A stretch of 64,000 bases of DNA, from NCBI GenBank assembly GCA_007692755.1, contig REBL01000137.1, positions 1-64,000 on the forward strand. The letters run 5' to 3'. Positions 28,287-37,297 of the stretch are shown here, one piece after another (position 1 is the stretch's first letter; each line of letters begins with the position of its first letter). Position numbers and translations under genes: made by a program. Below the pieces are notes generated by a model. That model saw only the letters and a program-made list of their open reading frames with translations, was not told the origin of the DNA and did no database searches. Source of the DNA: Nodularia sp. (in: cyanobacteria). GTDB taxonomy: Bacteria > Cyanobacteriota > Cyanobacteriia > Cyanobacteriales > Nostocaceae.

Positions 28287-29573
28287 ATGAACCCTGCCCT
28301 AACGAAAATTGGCGCTCAAATGTCTAACCTGACTGGCGTAAGAGCGATTATGAAAGATATTATCGAAACTTTAACGGCTGGGGCGGGGCAAGAGTTTATT
28401 AATTTGAGCGCTGGAAACCCGTTGATTTTGCCGGAGGTGGAACAGTTGTGGCGCGACTGTACGGCGGAATTATTGGCTGGTTCGGAATACGGCGAGGTGG
28501 TTTGTCGTTACGGTTCGAGTCAGGGTTATGCGCCTTTAATTGAGGCGATCGCCAATGACTTTAACAAACGCTATGGTTTAAACTTAAGCGATCGCAATAT
28601 CTTAATTACACCCGGCAGTCAAAGCCTTTACTTCTACGCTGCTAATGCCTTCGGCGGTTACACAAATCAAGGACAACTCAAACAAATCGTTTTACCCCTC
28701 AGTCCGGACTATACGGGCTATGGCGGTGTTTGTTTAGAGCAAGATGCCTTAATTGCCTATAAACCAACTTTGGATATTGATGCAGCCGCGCACAGGTTTA
28801 AATATCGTCCAGATTTCAGCCAACTATCGATTACAGAAAGCACCGGTTGCGTCCTGTTCTCTCGTCCCTGTAACCCCACTGGCAATGTGCTTTCTGATGA
28901 CGAAGTGAAAAAAATTGCGGCTTTGGCTGCACCTTTCAATGTCCCTGTATTAATTGATTCGGCTTATGCGCCTCCTTTCCCGGCTTTGAACTTTACAGAA
29001 ATGACACCAGTGTTTGGTGAGAATATCCTGCACTGCATGAGTTTATCAAAGGTGGGTTTACCTGGAGAACGCATTGGTGTTGCCATTGGTGATCAAGGCA
29101 TCATTCAAGCCTTGGAATGCTTTCAGACTAATTTGTGTATTCATCCCTCACGTTATGGTCAAGCAATAGCCGCTATTGCAATTAATTCTGGTGCTTTAGG
29201 CCAAATCGCTGAGGAAGTGATTCGTCCTTTCTATCAGAAAAAGTTTACTGTACTTGAAGATACTTTAGATACGACAATGCCCAAGGATTTACCTTGGTTC
29301 CTCCATCGCGGTGAAGGAGCGATTTTTGCTTGGTTATGGCTACAGGATTTACCCATGACTGATTGGGAATTTTACCAGGAATTAAAGCAAGTGGGTGTGA
29401 TTGTTGTTCCTGGAAGTGGGTTTTTCCCTGGTTTGCGGGAAGAATGGTTGCACAAGCACCAATGTTTACGCATTAGTCTGACTGGTAGTGATGAGGAAAT
29501 TGTCACGGGTATGCAACGTTTGGCACAGGTGGCTGAACGAGTTTATCAGCGTGCTGTTGTGAGTGTAAAATAA
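28287..29573 (+). CDS. avtA: Valine-pyruvate aminotransferase
   Basis: A 428-residue PLP enzyme of fold type I, close in length to E. coli AvtA. Conserved parts include INLSAGNPLILPEVE, the PLP lysine in SLSKVGLPGERIG (Lys255) and RISLTGSDEE near the end. It transfers amino groups between valine and pyruvate, linking alanine and branched-chain amino acid pools. The ATG at 28287 is chosen because it begins the conserved MNPALTKIG; an upstream frame to 28227 looks like leader. Its stop overlaps the candidate ATG of rimM. Confidence 0.88.
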   Translation: MNPALTKIGAQMSNLTGVRAIMKDIIETLTAGAGQEFINLSAGNPLILPEVEQLWRDCTAELLAGSEYGEVVCRYGSSQGYAPLIEAIANDFNKRYGLNLSDRNILITPGSQSLYFYAANAFGGYTNQGQLKQIVLPLSPDYTGYGGVCLEQDALIAYKPTLDIDAAAHRFKYRPDFSQLSITESTGCVLFSRPCNPTGNVLSDDEVKKIAALAAPFNVPVLIDSAYAPPFPALNFTEMTPVFGENILHCMSLSKVGLPGERIGVAIGDQGIIQALECFQTNLCIHPSRYGQAIAAIAINSGALGQIAEEVIRPFYQKKFTVLEDTLDTTMPKDLPWFLHRGEGAIFAWLWLQDLPMTDWEFYQELKQVGVIVVPGSGFFPGLREEWLHKHQCLRISLTGSDEEIVTGMQRLAQVAERVYQRAVVSVK

Positions 29574-30244
29574 TGAAAACGAACCGCCAAGGCGCAAAGG
29601 TCGCCAAGAAGAAGCAGGGGAGCAGGGAGCAGGGAGCAGGGGGGAAGTTTCTCAACCCACTCCCTAATCCCAATGAATGGTTGGAAATTGGGAAGATTGT
29701 CGCTCCTCAAGGTTTGGCTGGGGAGTTACGGGTTTATCCAGAGTCGGATTTTCCGGAGCGGTTTGAGGTTCCGGGGACTCGTTGGTTATGGCATCCTGGG
29801 GATCAGGAACCGCAACCAATAGAGTTGTTGTCGGGACGTTATGTGGAAGGGAAAAATCTTTGTATAATTTCTTTGGCTGGGGTGAAAAATCGCAATGATG
29901 CTGAGGCGTTACGCGATTATAAGTTGATGGTTCCGGCAAGCGATCGCCCCCAGTTAGGTGAAGATGAATATCATGTCACCGATTTAATTGGGATGTTGGT
30001 ATTCATGCAAGACTCTGGGGAACTTGTCGGCGAGGTGGTAGATGTAATTCCGGCTGGTAATTTTCTATTGGAAGTCAAACTGCATCAGCCAAATCAAGCT
30101 GTTCAGTCAGAAAAATCACCGCCTAAATCCCAGAAGAATCTTTTGATACCATTTGTTAAAGCGATCGCCCCCGTGGTAGATATAGAATCTCGTCGGATTG
30201 AAATTACTCCCCCCCCTGGGTTGCTAGAACTAGCGATTGGTTAA
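29573..30244 (+). CDS. rimM: Ribosome maturation factor RimM with repeat-derived N-terminus
   Basis: RimM assists 16S rRNA processing and 30S maturation through ribosomal protein S19. The core starts at about NEWLEIGKIVAPQGLAGELR; the PRC-barrel half contains EDEYHVTDLIGMLVF and LLIPFVKAIAPVVD. The first 36 codons translate typical intergenic repeats, a CGCCAAGGCGCAAAGG unit and GAGCAGG heptamers, so the apparent ATG at 29573 (overlapping the avtA stop) may not be the native start. A TTG at 29681 would give a normal RimM of about 187 residues. The product is certain, the start is not. Confidence 0.85.
   Translation: MKTNRQGAKVAKKKQGSREQGAGGKFLNPLPNPNEWLEIGKIVAPQGLAGELRVYPESDFPERFEVPGTRWLWHPGDQEPQPIELLSGRYVEGKNLCIISLAGVKNRNDAEALRDYKLMVPASDRPQLGEDEYHVTDLIGMLVFMQDSGELVGEVVDVIPAGNFLLEVKLHQPNQAVQSEKSPPKSQKNLLIPFVKAIAPVVDIESRRIEITPPPGLLELAIG
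29590..29643. repeat. Intergenic-type repeats inside the apparent rimM 5' end
   Basis: The CGCAAAGGTCGCCAAG unit is followed by AGCAGGGAGCAGGGAGCAGG heptamers. Both types normally lie between genes in Nostocales, yet here the frame stays open through them. Confidence 0.6.
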
Positions 30245-30247
30245 TTA

Positions 30248-30344
30248 ACTCCCCACTCCCCCGGTTACTGAGCGTAGTCGAAGTAACTCCCTACTCCCTA
30301 CTCCCCACTCCCCACTCCCTACTCCCCACTCCCTACTCCCTACT
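30248..30344. repeat. CTCCC[TC]A short tandem repeats
   Basis: Two runs of ACTCCCT/ACTCCCC heptamers flank a TGAGCGTAGTCGAAG repeat. The second run reaches into the last codons of the minus-strand kinase gene, so the kinase C-terminus is shaped by repeat expansion. Confidence 0.65.
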
Positions 30345-31349
30345 TTTGAGCAGATGCTGTTTTACGTCACCTGGCTGAGAAAGTATCAAAGTTGTTGTTG
30401 CTACTGCCATCATGCCCATCATAGCTAGGCATAGCACAGCTGTTCTTTGTCTCAATTTTATAGCCGCAACTAAAGTATCTATGGCATTATGAGTACCAGT
30501 AACTTGAATGGGAATCAGTGCTTTTAACGCCAAAAATGCATTAGCATAGCGATGTTTACACTTAGATTCCACCAACTTCATCAACCATAATCTAAACCGG
30601 GGATGAAGTTGGGGAACTAATTTCTGGAAATTCAACCGATACTTATGATCTATCAACTTACAAATATCAATAGAACGAGTATCAGTAAGTAAGCAAATCA
30701 GTGTAACTCCTAAACTATACAAGTCGGAAGCTAGGGTGAGGGGATGACCAAGGTGTTCTTCTGGTGGCATAAAACCTGGGGTTCCAGAAGCCAAACTGCT
30801 AGTAGCCATTTTCACCCCCTCTAACCTAGCCAAATCAAAATCAACTAAGTAAGCATTTAAATGATCATCAACTAAAATGTTTTCTGGTTTAATATCCCGA
30901 TGAATAATGGGATCGGCTCGTTGTTGCAGATAAACTAAAATCTCTAAAATTGATACCGCTATTTGTTTGATTTCTTCTGGTTTAAAACTGCGTCGTAACC
31001 CCAGAGACGGAGCGTTTTTATACTCTTGTACCAGATAAAAATGCTCTGGCATTTTAAAGGAATCTATATAGCGCGGGATACGAGGATGGTGCAGTTGTCG
31101 TAAGATTTCAATTTCACGGTCATAAATTTTCAAACCTGACCAGTCAGCAGTCGTACTGGCACAATTGAACTCTTTAATTACTACCTGTTGATCAGATTTA
31201 CAGACTTTAGCTAGGTAAGTAATCCGCCCCTCTACCTGATTGCGTCCTAGTTCTCTAATAACTTGATAGCCTAGCTGAGACAAATCAGGATAATGACTGA
31301 GGCGAATTGCCTCTCGATTATTTACATCAAGCTCCATCACAAATACCAT
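30333..31349 (-). CDS. Serine/threonine protein kinase with C-terminal membrane anchor
   Basis: A 338-residue Hanks-type kinase. The ATP lysine is in VVIKEF, the catalytic loop is IIHRDIKPENIL, and the metal motif is VDFDLARLEG, that is DFD instead of DFG. The activation segment GTPGFMPPEEH and SDLYSLGVTLICLL follow. One hydrophobic helix near the C-terminus (TAVLCLAMMGMMAVATTTLI) would tether the kinase on the cytoplasmic side with almost nothing outside, so it lacks an external sensor. Starts at 31349 or 31337 are both possible. Confidence 0.88.
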   Translation of the reverse strand: MVFVMELDVNNREAIRLSHYPDLSQLGYQVIRELGRNQVEGRITYLAKVCKSDQQVVIKEFNCASTTADWSGLKIYDREIEILRQLHHPRIPRYIDSFKMPEHFYLVQEYKNAPSLGLRRSFKPEEIKQIAVSILEILVYLQQRADPIIHRDIKPENILVDDHLNAYLVDFDLARLEGVKMATSSLASGTPGFMPPEEHLGHPLTLASDLYSLGVTLICLLTDTRSIDICKLIDHKYRLNFQKLVPQLHPRFRLWLMKLVESKCKHRYANAFLALKALIPIQVTGTHNAIDTLVAAIKLRQRTAVLCLAMMGMMAVATTTLILSQPGDVKQHLLKSRE

Positions 31350-31410
31350 CTGAGTCGGCTTTTGTCAAGGTGAAATTAAAAAATAATCAGTATTCACCCA
31401 GTATTGTTAC

Positions 31411-31478
31411 TTATCCACACCAATATGCATTACATTGTGTGAATAGAAAATAGTTTTTGCATTTATCCACTATCCACA
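31411..31478. promoter_or_regulatory. Cluster of three DnaA-box-like 9-mers
   Basis: TTATCCACA at 31411-31419 is a perfect DnaA box. TTATCCACT at 31463-31471 and CTATCCACA at 31470-31478 each deviate at one or two positions. All three point the same way, in the 165-base gap between two minus-strand genes, upstream of the kinase. There is no dnaA, dnaN or AT-rich unwinding array, so a DnaA-sensitive promoter is more plausible than an origin. Confidence 0.4.
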
Positions 31479-31482
31479 GACT

Positions 31483-31501
31483 AGATGCCCAGAGGGCATC
31501 T
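31483..31501 (-). terminator. Hairpin downstream of alpha/beta hydrolase
   Basis: AGATGCCC and GGGCATCT form a perfect 8-bp stem with a 3-base loop, 13 bases beyond the hydrolase stop. No T-run follows, so termination strength is uncertain. Confidence 0.5.
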
Positions 31502-31514
31502 GTATACTCAACTG

Positions 31515-32405
31515 TTAATTTTGCGCCAACCAATCGACAATCTGGGCGTTAACGACATCTGGAACTTCATCGTGGGGACAATGACCTGCGTTAGGAATAG
31601 GAACAATTTTAATATCTTTGCCGTTCTCACACGCCTGTTCATAAATCTTCGCCCCGGTAATTGGTGTCCAAGGATCATCAGCACCCCAAATTACTAATAA
31701 AGGACGTTGGATTTTGGGCAATAGTTCCTCTGGACTAGGGCCAGGAGGAGCTGTGAGGATAGATGCGAAAACTTGCTGCGCGCCTGGATCACAAGATGGG
31801 GTATAAAGGATATCGACTAATTCATCTGTGACGGCTTCACGGTTGCGGTACACTTGGTATAGGGTGCGACGAATTTGGGATTTTTGCCGAATGCGGTTAT
31901 AGACAAATTTACCTGTAATAGGCGATCGCACAAATCTATTAAAAGCTCCCATAACCATCCGTAAGGGTGGATTTAACTCATGGGGACGATGACTCAAACC
32001 ACCAGCCGAGTTAATTAAAACACCACCAGCACTAATTTCTGGATGTTCAGTCATCACCATCAAGCTGATAAGTGCGCCAATAGAGTTACCGATAAATACC
32101 GCAGGTTCTTGGATGTGTGCTGCCCAAAAATCTTTGAGCAGTTCTACCCACACTTCTACAGTGTAATTAATTGGTGCTTTATCTGAACCACCAAAACCCA
32201 AAAGATCCAAAGCAAAAACCCGGTAGCCTGCGTTGGCTAAAACCGGGATATTTTTCCGCCAGTGTCCGATAGAAGCACCAAAGCCGTGAACCAGGACTAA
32301 AGGACGACCAGTACCCATGACGGTATATTGAATTTTGTGTCCCTGCCAAGTCCAAATAAATTTTTCTAAAGTGACTGAAGGTAGCTGCTGTGTCGTTCCG
32401 GTCAT
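31515..32405 (-). CDS. Alpha/beta hydrolase
   Basis: A 296-residue hydrolase with HGFGASIGHWRKNIPVL (oxyanion region), DLLGFGGSDK, nucleophile GNSIGA (serine near residue 108), acid in WGADDPWTP and histidine in NAGHCPHDEVPD. The pattern is that of the cyanobacterial and plastid esterase/haloperoxidase-like family. There is no signal peptide. The natural substrate is unknown. It stands alone, with a hairpin after the stop. Confidence 0.82.
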   Translation of the reverse strand: MTGTTQQLPSVTLEKFIWTWQGHKIQYTVMGTGRPLVLVHGFGASIGHWRKNIPVLANAGYRVFALDLLGFGGSDKAPINYTVEVWVELLKDFWAAHIQEPAVFIGNSIGALISLMVMTEHPEISAGGVLINSAGGLSHRPHELNPPLRMVMGAFNRFVRSPITGKFVYNRIRQKSQIRRTLYQVYRNREAVTDELVDILYTPSCDPGAQQVFASILTAPPGPSPEELLPKIQRPLLVIWGADDPWTPITGAKIYEQACENGKDIKIVPIPNAGHCPHDEVPDVVNAQIVDWLAQN

Positions 32406-32640
32406 TATTAAAATTCATAAAGTATTGTTCTATATCATATTGTCCCTGACTGTGAAGAATTCTGGAAAAAATACTATTTTTGCACCGCCTCGGAAATATG
32501 AAGTGAACAAAAATCCAAATCTGGGTTTTGACCTCACCCCACTTTTAACCGCTCACAATCCCCACCCTATGGGTAAATTGAGAGTGGGAACTTCCGCGTT
32601 AAGTTAAGCTATTAAGAGTAAACCAGTGAGGGTAAACATC

Positions 32641-32835
32641 ATGATTCTGCCTGGGTCAACAGTTCGCGTCAAAAATCCCGCAGACACCTATTATCGCTAC
32701 GAAGGACTTGTACAACGTGTCAGTGATGGCAAGGTCGCTGTACTATTTGAAGGTGGCAACTGGGATAAATTAATTACCTTTCGCCTATCAGAATTGGAAA
32801 TTGTCGAACTTACAGCCGGACGAAAAGGGAAGTAG
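32641..32835 (+). CDS. ndhS: NAD(P)H dehydrogenase (NDH-1) subunit S
   Basis: A 64-residue SH3-like protein: [20 protein letters not shown], then [20 protein letters not shown] and [13 protein letters not shown]. It matches NdhS, the small subunit that helps ferredoxin dock on the cyanobacterial NDH-1 complex for cyclic electron flow. The ATG at 32641 is preferred over a GTG at 32626 because the conserved protein begins MILPGS. It is a single gene. Confidence 0.9.
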   Translation: MILPGSTVRVKNPADTYYRYEGLVQRVSDGKVAVLFEGGNWDKLITFRLSELEIVELTAGRKGK

Positions 32836-32882
32836 AGTTAGTTAGCACTCAGGATACTTCCTCACACAGCAATTTCTTCGAC

Positions 32883-32902
32883 AGACGCGATTCATCGCGT
32901 CT
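32883..32902 (+). terminator. Hairpin after ndhS
   Basis: AGACGCGA-TTCA-TCGCGTCT is a perfect stem-loop 47 bases after the ndhS stop and just before the next gene. No U-run follows; it may equally be a dispersed repeat. Confidence 0.4.
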
Positions 32903-32924
32903 CTATTCAGTAATCAGCACTTTC

Positions 32925-33581
32925 ATGCGTCTACCTTTACCACAGTTTGCCACAGGCGATCGCCACCCCAACCACATTGCGGAGGTGATCGAAACCACTT
33001 CTACCGAATTTCTCTCACAGTGCTTGGAACCAGAAGACTTAAGTTTTCCTCCCATGCCTCCTTTCGGTAGTTGGGTTTGTGCTGCGGATGAAGAATCAGG
33101 CAATCAGATTTATGCTGTGCTGTATCATGCTACAACCATGCCCATAGATTCGGTACATCGGGCTGTGGCGCTGGGGTTGTCATTGCAAGATTTACGTGAA
33201 GAACAACCCCAAATTTTTGCCATGCTTAAAACTGAATTTCGGGCGGCAATTGTAGGATTTGAGCATTCGTCCCAGACTCTAGGGCTAAACCAAGGGGTAT
33301 ATCAGTATCTACCACCCCGTCCACCACAAATTCATCAAGCTGTTTATCGGTGTGAACCAGAAGCCATCATTAAATTCACAGAGTCAGTAGATTTTTTACG
33401 GACATTGCTCTCTGTAGCTGGTGCGCCAGTAGAGGCATTAACAGCAGCCGCTATCCGCGAAGTCTACCAGTTACGCAAAGCCGACCGAGAATGGCTGATC
33501 AAGGCTGGACGGACTCTGAGCGTTTTGTTAAAAGACGACTATGATCGCTTACGGTTTATTCTCAGTCAAATCCATGCTTAG
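32925..33581 (+). CDS. HAS-barrel domain protein (cyanobacterial)
   Basis: A 218-residue soluble protein. The first 120 residues (RLPLPQFATGDRHPNHIAEV, FGSWVCAADEESGNQIYAVL) resemble the HAS-barrel, a beta-barrel found at the N-terminus of HerA/FtsK-type ATPases and ATP synthase relatives. The remainder is helical, with KADREWLIKAGRTLSVLLKD. There is no ATPase part. The family is conserved in cyanobacteria without a known role. I recall the annotation from similar proteins, so the domain name is moderately certain. Confidence 0.65.
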   Translation: MRLPLPQFATGDRHPNHIAEVIETTSTEFLSQCLEPEDLSFPPMPPFGSWVCAADEESGNQIYAVLYHATTMPIDSVHRAVALGLSLQDLREEQPQIFAMLKTEFRAAIVGFEHSSQTLGLNQGVYQYLPPRPPQIHQAVYRCEPEAIIKFTESVDFLRTLLSVAGAPVEALTAAAIREVYQLRKADREWLIKAGRTLSVLLKDDYDRLRFILSQIHA

Positions 33582-33723
33582 GTAGTTAGTTCTGAGATAA
33601 TTACTGAGGTAATGAATATTTTTTAATTTTTCGCCAGGGTGTCTTGGACGTTCATTGATCATTTTTGCATCGATTTCCTTCTAGATAATCGCAACCTCAC
33701 TGTCGCTCCTTAAAGTCCAACCT

Positions 33724-35862
33724 ATGGAACTAATATCACAAGTTCTGCTCACCGTCGCAACTTCTCAAGTTCTCGGCGAGGAACCAATTGTGACCTTTGC
33801 TGTTTTACTGGTGGTCATCTTCGTTGTACCTATCCTATTTGAGCGGCTGAGACTACCAGGATTAATCGGCTTAGTTTTCTCTGGGGTAGTACTGGGGCCA
33901 TCAGGCTGGAATCTCTTCCGCACAGAATCATCGCTAATTAGCCTGTTATCAGATATTGGCTTATTTTATTTGATGTTTGTCGCAGGTCTAGAAGTGGAAA
34001 TTAAGCATTTCCGCCGCTGCAAAAAACGCTCCTTGGCATTTGGTATCCTGACCTTTAGTTTCCCCCTCGTCGTCGGCATCTTAGTCGGACAGTTTTTTAA
34101 TTGGGAATGGAATGCTTCGATTTTAATTGGCTCTTTGTTGGCTTCCTATAGCCTTTTGGCGTATCCCACCATTAGCCGTCTAGGAGTGGTAAATAATGAA
34201 GCTGTCACCATCACAATGGGAGCCACCATTTTTACCAATCTCAGCGCTGTGCTGGTATTAGCTGTTTGTGTAGCTACTCCTAACACTCTCGCATTCAACT
34301 TAACTCAACTTCTTCCCCTCTTGGTTAAGTTGACTATTTATACCCTGATTATTTTGCTGGGATTTGACTGGGCTGGCAAAGAATTTTTCCGGCGATTTGG
34401 GGATGACGAGGGCAATAAATTTTTGTTTGTGTTATTTACCGTATTTCTGGCTGCGGTGGGCGCTCAATTAATTAGGGTAGAAACAATTGTCGGAGCCTTT
34501 TTGGCAGGTTTGGTAGTTAATGAAGTGGTGGGTGAAGGGCCAGTTAAGGAAAAGGTGATATTTATAGGCAGTGTCCTATTTATTCCCATTTTCTTAGTTA
34601 ATTTTGGTGCAATAATTGATTTGCCTGCCTTAATTACTAGCATTGACACCCTGCAATTAACACTTTTGATTGTAGTCGGTTTAATTACTAGCAAATTCAT
34701 TGCCGCCTTATTTACAAAACTACTTTACCGCTACAATTGGGCAGAAATGCTGACTATGTGGTCGCTATCAATACCTCAAATGGGTACGACGTTAGCGGCA
34801 ACTTTAGTGGGATATCGGGCTGAGGTGCTGCCAGATACGGTATTAAATAGTGTCTTTGTTTTAATGTTCGTTACCTCGATCTTAGGTCTATGGCTCACCA
34901 GTCAGACAGCCGTTGCTTTGGTTCCCACAACAGTTTTAGAAGCACCCGCCCCAACTCGATTTGAGCAGAAGACAGAGGAAAAACACAGTCGGGCGACCAT
35001 AGTTGTACCTGTGTATAATCCTCAAACTCAGCAGTATTTGGTGGAAATGGCGGCATTATTAGCAAATCAAGCCCAAGGTAAAATTGTACCATTAGCGATC
35101 GCCACGGCTGCGGCTCAGATGGATGCACCACAGTTAGAAACTTCTCTGCATCGCAGTGAGCGCTTACTAGCAAAAGCCACAGCCCAAAGTCGATTATTGG
35201 GAGTAAAAGCAGAACCATTGCTCCGAATTGATGATGCTTTTGCTCTAGGTATTAGTAGAGCAGCTCGTGAACAAAAGGCGAGTTTAATCATCATGGGTTG
35301 GGGTAAACGCACTGGATTGAAAGCGCGTTTATTTGGCAATGTGATTGATAACGTACTTTGGGCATCTCATTGTCCCGTGGCGGTGACACGTCTGATGGAT
35401 TCACCAAAAAAAATTCAACGCATCTTAGTACCCTTAGAAAATTTAACAACATCATCATTGCAACCTGTACAATTTGCCCAGATGCTGGCTGAGGCTAATC
35501 AAGCCCAAGTGACTGTACTCCATGTGTGCATGGGTGAAGCTCGTCGTTCCCATAAAATCGCTGCCAAGCAATCGCACCTCGCCCTGTTAATGTCTCAATT
35601 TGATGTGCCTCATCCCCCAGAAATTCAAATCATCGCTCATGAAAATGCAGCCCAAGCAATTTTACAGGCAGCAAGATTATATGATTTAGTAGTGTTACCT
35701 TTTATACGTAATTATTCAAGCTCTGATGGGTTGGCTATTAGCGATGTGACAACCCAGTTAGCTGGGCAACTTACCTGCTCTATCGTCATGCTGGGAGAAC
35801 CAAATTACACTCAAACCAAAATATCAATACCAAAGATTTTTCACTCTACATCTGCTGTTTAA
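33724..35862 (+). CDS. CPA2 cation:proton antiporter with C-terminal universal-stress domains
   Basis: A 712-residue protein. Residues 20-395 contain about 12 hydrophobic helices in the KefB/NapA pattern (FERLRLPGLIGLVFSGVVLG, GLFYLMFVAGLEVE, VGAFLAGLVVNEV). Residues 420-690 form two UspA-like halves, including RATIVVPVYNP, ASLIIMGWGKRTG and IQRILVPLEN. It should exchange Na+ or K+ for H+ across the membrane, with the cytoplasmic USP part acting as a nucleotide- or stress-responsive regulator (inference from fusion). Confidence 0.88.
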   Translation: MELISQVLLTVATSQVLGEEPIVTFAVLLVVIFVVPILFERLRLPGLIGLVFSGVVLGPSGWNLFRTESSLISLLSDIGLFYLMFVAGLEVEIKHFRRCKKRSLAFGILTFSFPLVVGILVGQFFNWEWNASILIGSLLASYSLLAYPTISRLGVVNNEAVTITMGATIFTNLSAVLVLAVCVATPNTLAFNLTQLLPLLVKLTIYTLIILLGFDWAGKEFFRRFGDDEGNKFLFVLFTVFLAAVGAQLIRVETIVGAFLAGLVVNEVVGEGPVKEKVIFIGSVLFIPIFLVNFGAIIDLPALITSIDTLQLTLLIVVGLITSKFIAALFTKLLYRYNWAEMLTMWSLSIPQMGTTLAATLVGYRAEVLPDTVLNSVFVLMFVTSILGLWLTSQTAVALVPTTVLEAPAPTRFEQKTEEKHSRATIVVPVYNPQTQQYLVEMAALLANQAQGKIVPLAIATAAAQMDAPQLETSLHRSERLLAKATAQSRLLGVKAEPLLRIDDAFALGISRAAREQKASLIIMGWGKRTGLKARLFGNVIDNVLWASHCPVAVTRLMDSPKKIQRILVPLENLTTSSLQPVQFAQMLAEANQAQVTVLHVCMGEARRSHKIAAKQSHLALLMSQFDVPHPPEIQIIAHENAAQAILQAARLYDLVVLPFIRNYSSSDGLAISDVTTQLAGQLTCSIVMLGEPNYTQTKISIPKIFHSTSAV

Positions 35863-35871
35863 CGAAAATAT

Positions 35872-35886
35872 AGGCTTTTTCAGCCT
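35872..35886 (+). terminator. Weak hairpin after antiporter gene; rest of 35863-36200 empty
   Basis: AGGCT-TTTTC-AGCCT followed by TTT lies 9 bases past the stop. The 300 bases from there to 36200 are AT-rich promoter-like DNA with no gene seen. Confidence 0.4.
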
Positions 35887-36200
35887 TTACGCCACCGTCA
35901 ATCATGCAAGGGATACCAGGATTCAGGGCAAATCTATAGCAGTATTGTGAAAAAAACTTTATCTGAATAAAGATTTGATAAATTACTAGCCAAAGAAAAC
36001 AATTTTCAGGTGATTTTTGGTAACTTGCTATATGAATTGTCTAATAATTGAGTTTCAACTGTACAAAATTACGTATATACTGCATTAAAATATTGCTTTC
36101 AAATTCACTCTGTTCATGCTACATTTTTGGATTAAAAGTGGGTAATCTAAACAATAAGTGAGAAAGCAACTAGAAATATTGATAAAATAACCCGGAAACT

Positions 36201-37136
36201 ATGAGAATTTTGGTTACAGGCGGTGCTGGATTTATTGGTTCTCATCTCATTGACAGATTAATACCCGCAGGGCATGAGGTAATTTGCTTAGATAACTTTT
36301 ACACAGGTGATAAACGCAATATCCTCAAATGGATGGGTAATCCATATTTTGAACTCATCCGCCATGACATCACAGAACCAATTCGCTTAGAAGTGGATCA
36401 AATTTATCATTTAGCCTGTCCAGCTTCTCCTGTACATTACCAGTACAACCCAGTTAAAACCGTTAAAACTAACGTCCTGGGGACACTGAATATGCTGGGA
36501 TTAGCTAAACGCGTTAAGGCTAGATTCTTTTTAGCTTCAACCAGCGAAGTTTATGGTGATCCGGAAGTTCATCCCCAAACAGAAGAGTATCGGGGTAGCG
36601 TTAATCCTATTGGCATCCGTTCCTGTTACGACGAAGGTAAACGTATTGCGGAAACTTTGGCATTTGATTACTACAGACAAAATAAAGTCGAAATTCGGGT
36701 AGCGCGGATTTTCAATACCTACGGTCCGAGAATGTTAGAAAACGATGGTCGGGTAGTGAGTAACTTCATCGTTCAAGCCTTACAGGGTAATCCTTTAACT
36801 GTGTACGGTGATGGTTCGCAAACTCGAAGTTTCTGTTACGTTTCTGATTTGGTCGATGGGTTTATCCGTTTGATGAATGGTGACTATGTTGGCCCAGTGA
36901 ATTTGGGTAATCCTGGGGAATACACAATTTTACAATTGGCAGAATCTGTACAAAACATGGTGAACCCGGACGCTCAAATTAAGTTCGAGCCACTACCTTC
37001 TGACGATCCACGTCGTCGTCAGCCTGATATTACCAAGGCTAAAACCTTGTTAAATTGGGAACCTACTATTCCCCTACAAGAGGGGTTAAAACTCACAGTA
37101 GAAGATTTCCGCAATCGCATCCAAAGCGATACATAA
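36201..37136 (+). CDS. uxs: UDP-glucuronate decarboxylase (UDP-xylose synthase), SDR family
   Basis: A 311-residue extended SDR. The NAD-binding motif is [10 protein letters not shown]; the catalytic region has STSEVYGD and the Tyr-Lys pair in [31 protein letters not shown] and [14 protein letters not shown] are hallmarks of UDP-glucuronate decarboxylases. It converts UDP-glucuronate to UDP-xylose. Its substrate maker, UDP-glucose dehydrogenase, is encoded 161 bases downstream, so the two form a UDP-xylose supply module for exopolysaccharide or glycan synthesis. Confidence 0.9.
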   Translation: MRILVTGGAGFIGSHLIDRLIPAGHEVICLDNFYTGDKRNILKWMGNPYFELIRHDITEPIRLEVDQIYHLACPASPVHYQYNPVKTVKTNVLGTLNMLGLAKRVKARFFLASTSEVYGDPEVHPQTEEYRGSVNPIGIRSCYDEGKRIAETLAFDYYRQNKVEIRVARIFNTYGPRMLENDGRVVSNFIVQALQGNPLTVYGDGSQTRSFCYVSDLVDGFIRLMNGDYVGPVNLGNPGEYTILQLAESVQNMVNPDAQIKFEPLPSDDPRRRQPDITKAKTLLNWEPTIPLQEGLKLTVEDFRNRIQSDT

Positions 37137-37297
37137 TATTTAGGTTTGGGGGAGCGTTCAATGCTGCTCTAAATCTTGGTGCAGGCTCATCCTTTCATTC
37201 GCCTGTACTTAAGTTACTGGTTTCACCAGTGGATACAAGTGTCATATTTGACAATTTTTTGGCAGAATCACCCCACAAAAGCGAGGAGTTAAACTAA

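Noticed and set aside
31411-31478. Replication origin
   Set aside because: There are only three DnaA-like boxes, no AT-rich 13-mer array and no dnaA or dnaN nearby; this is too little for oriC.
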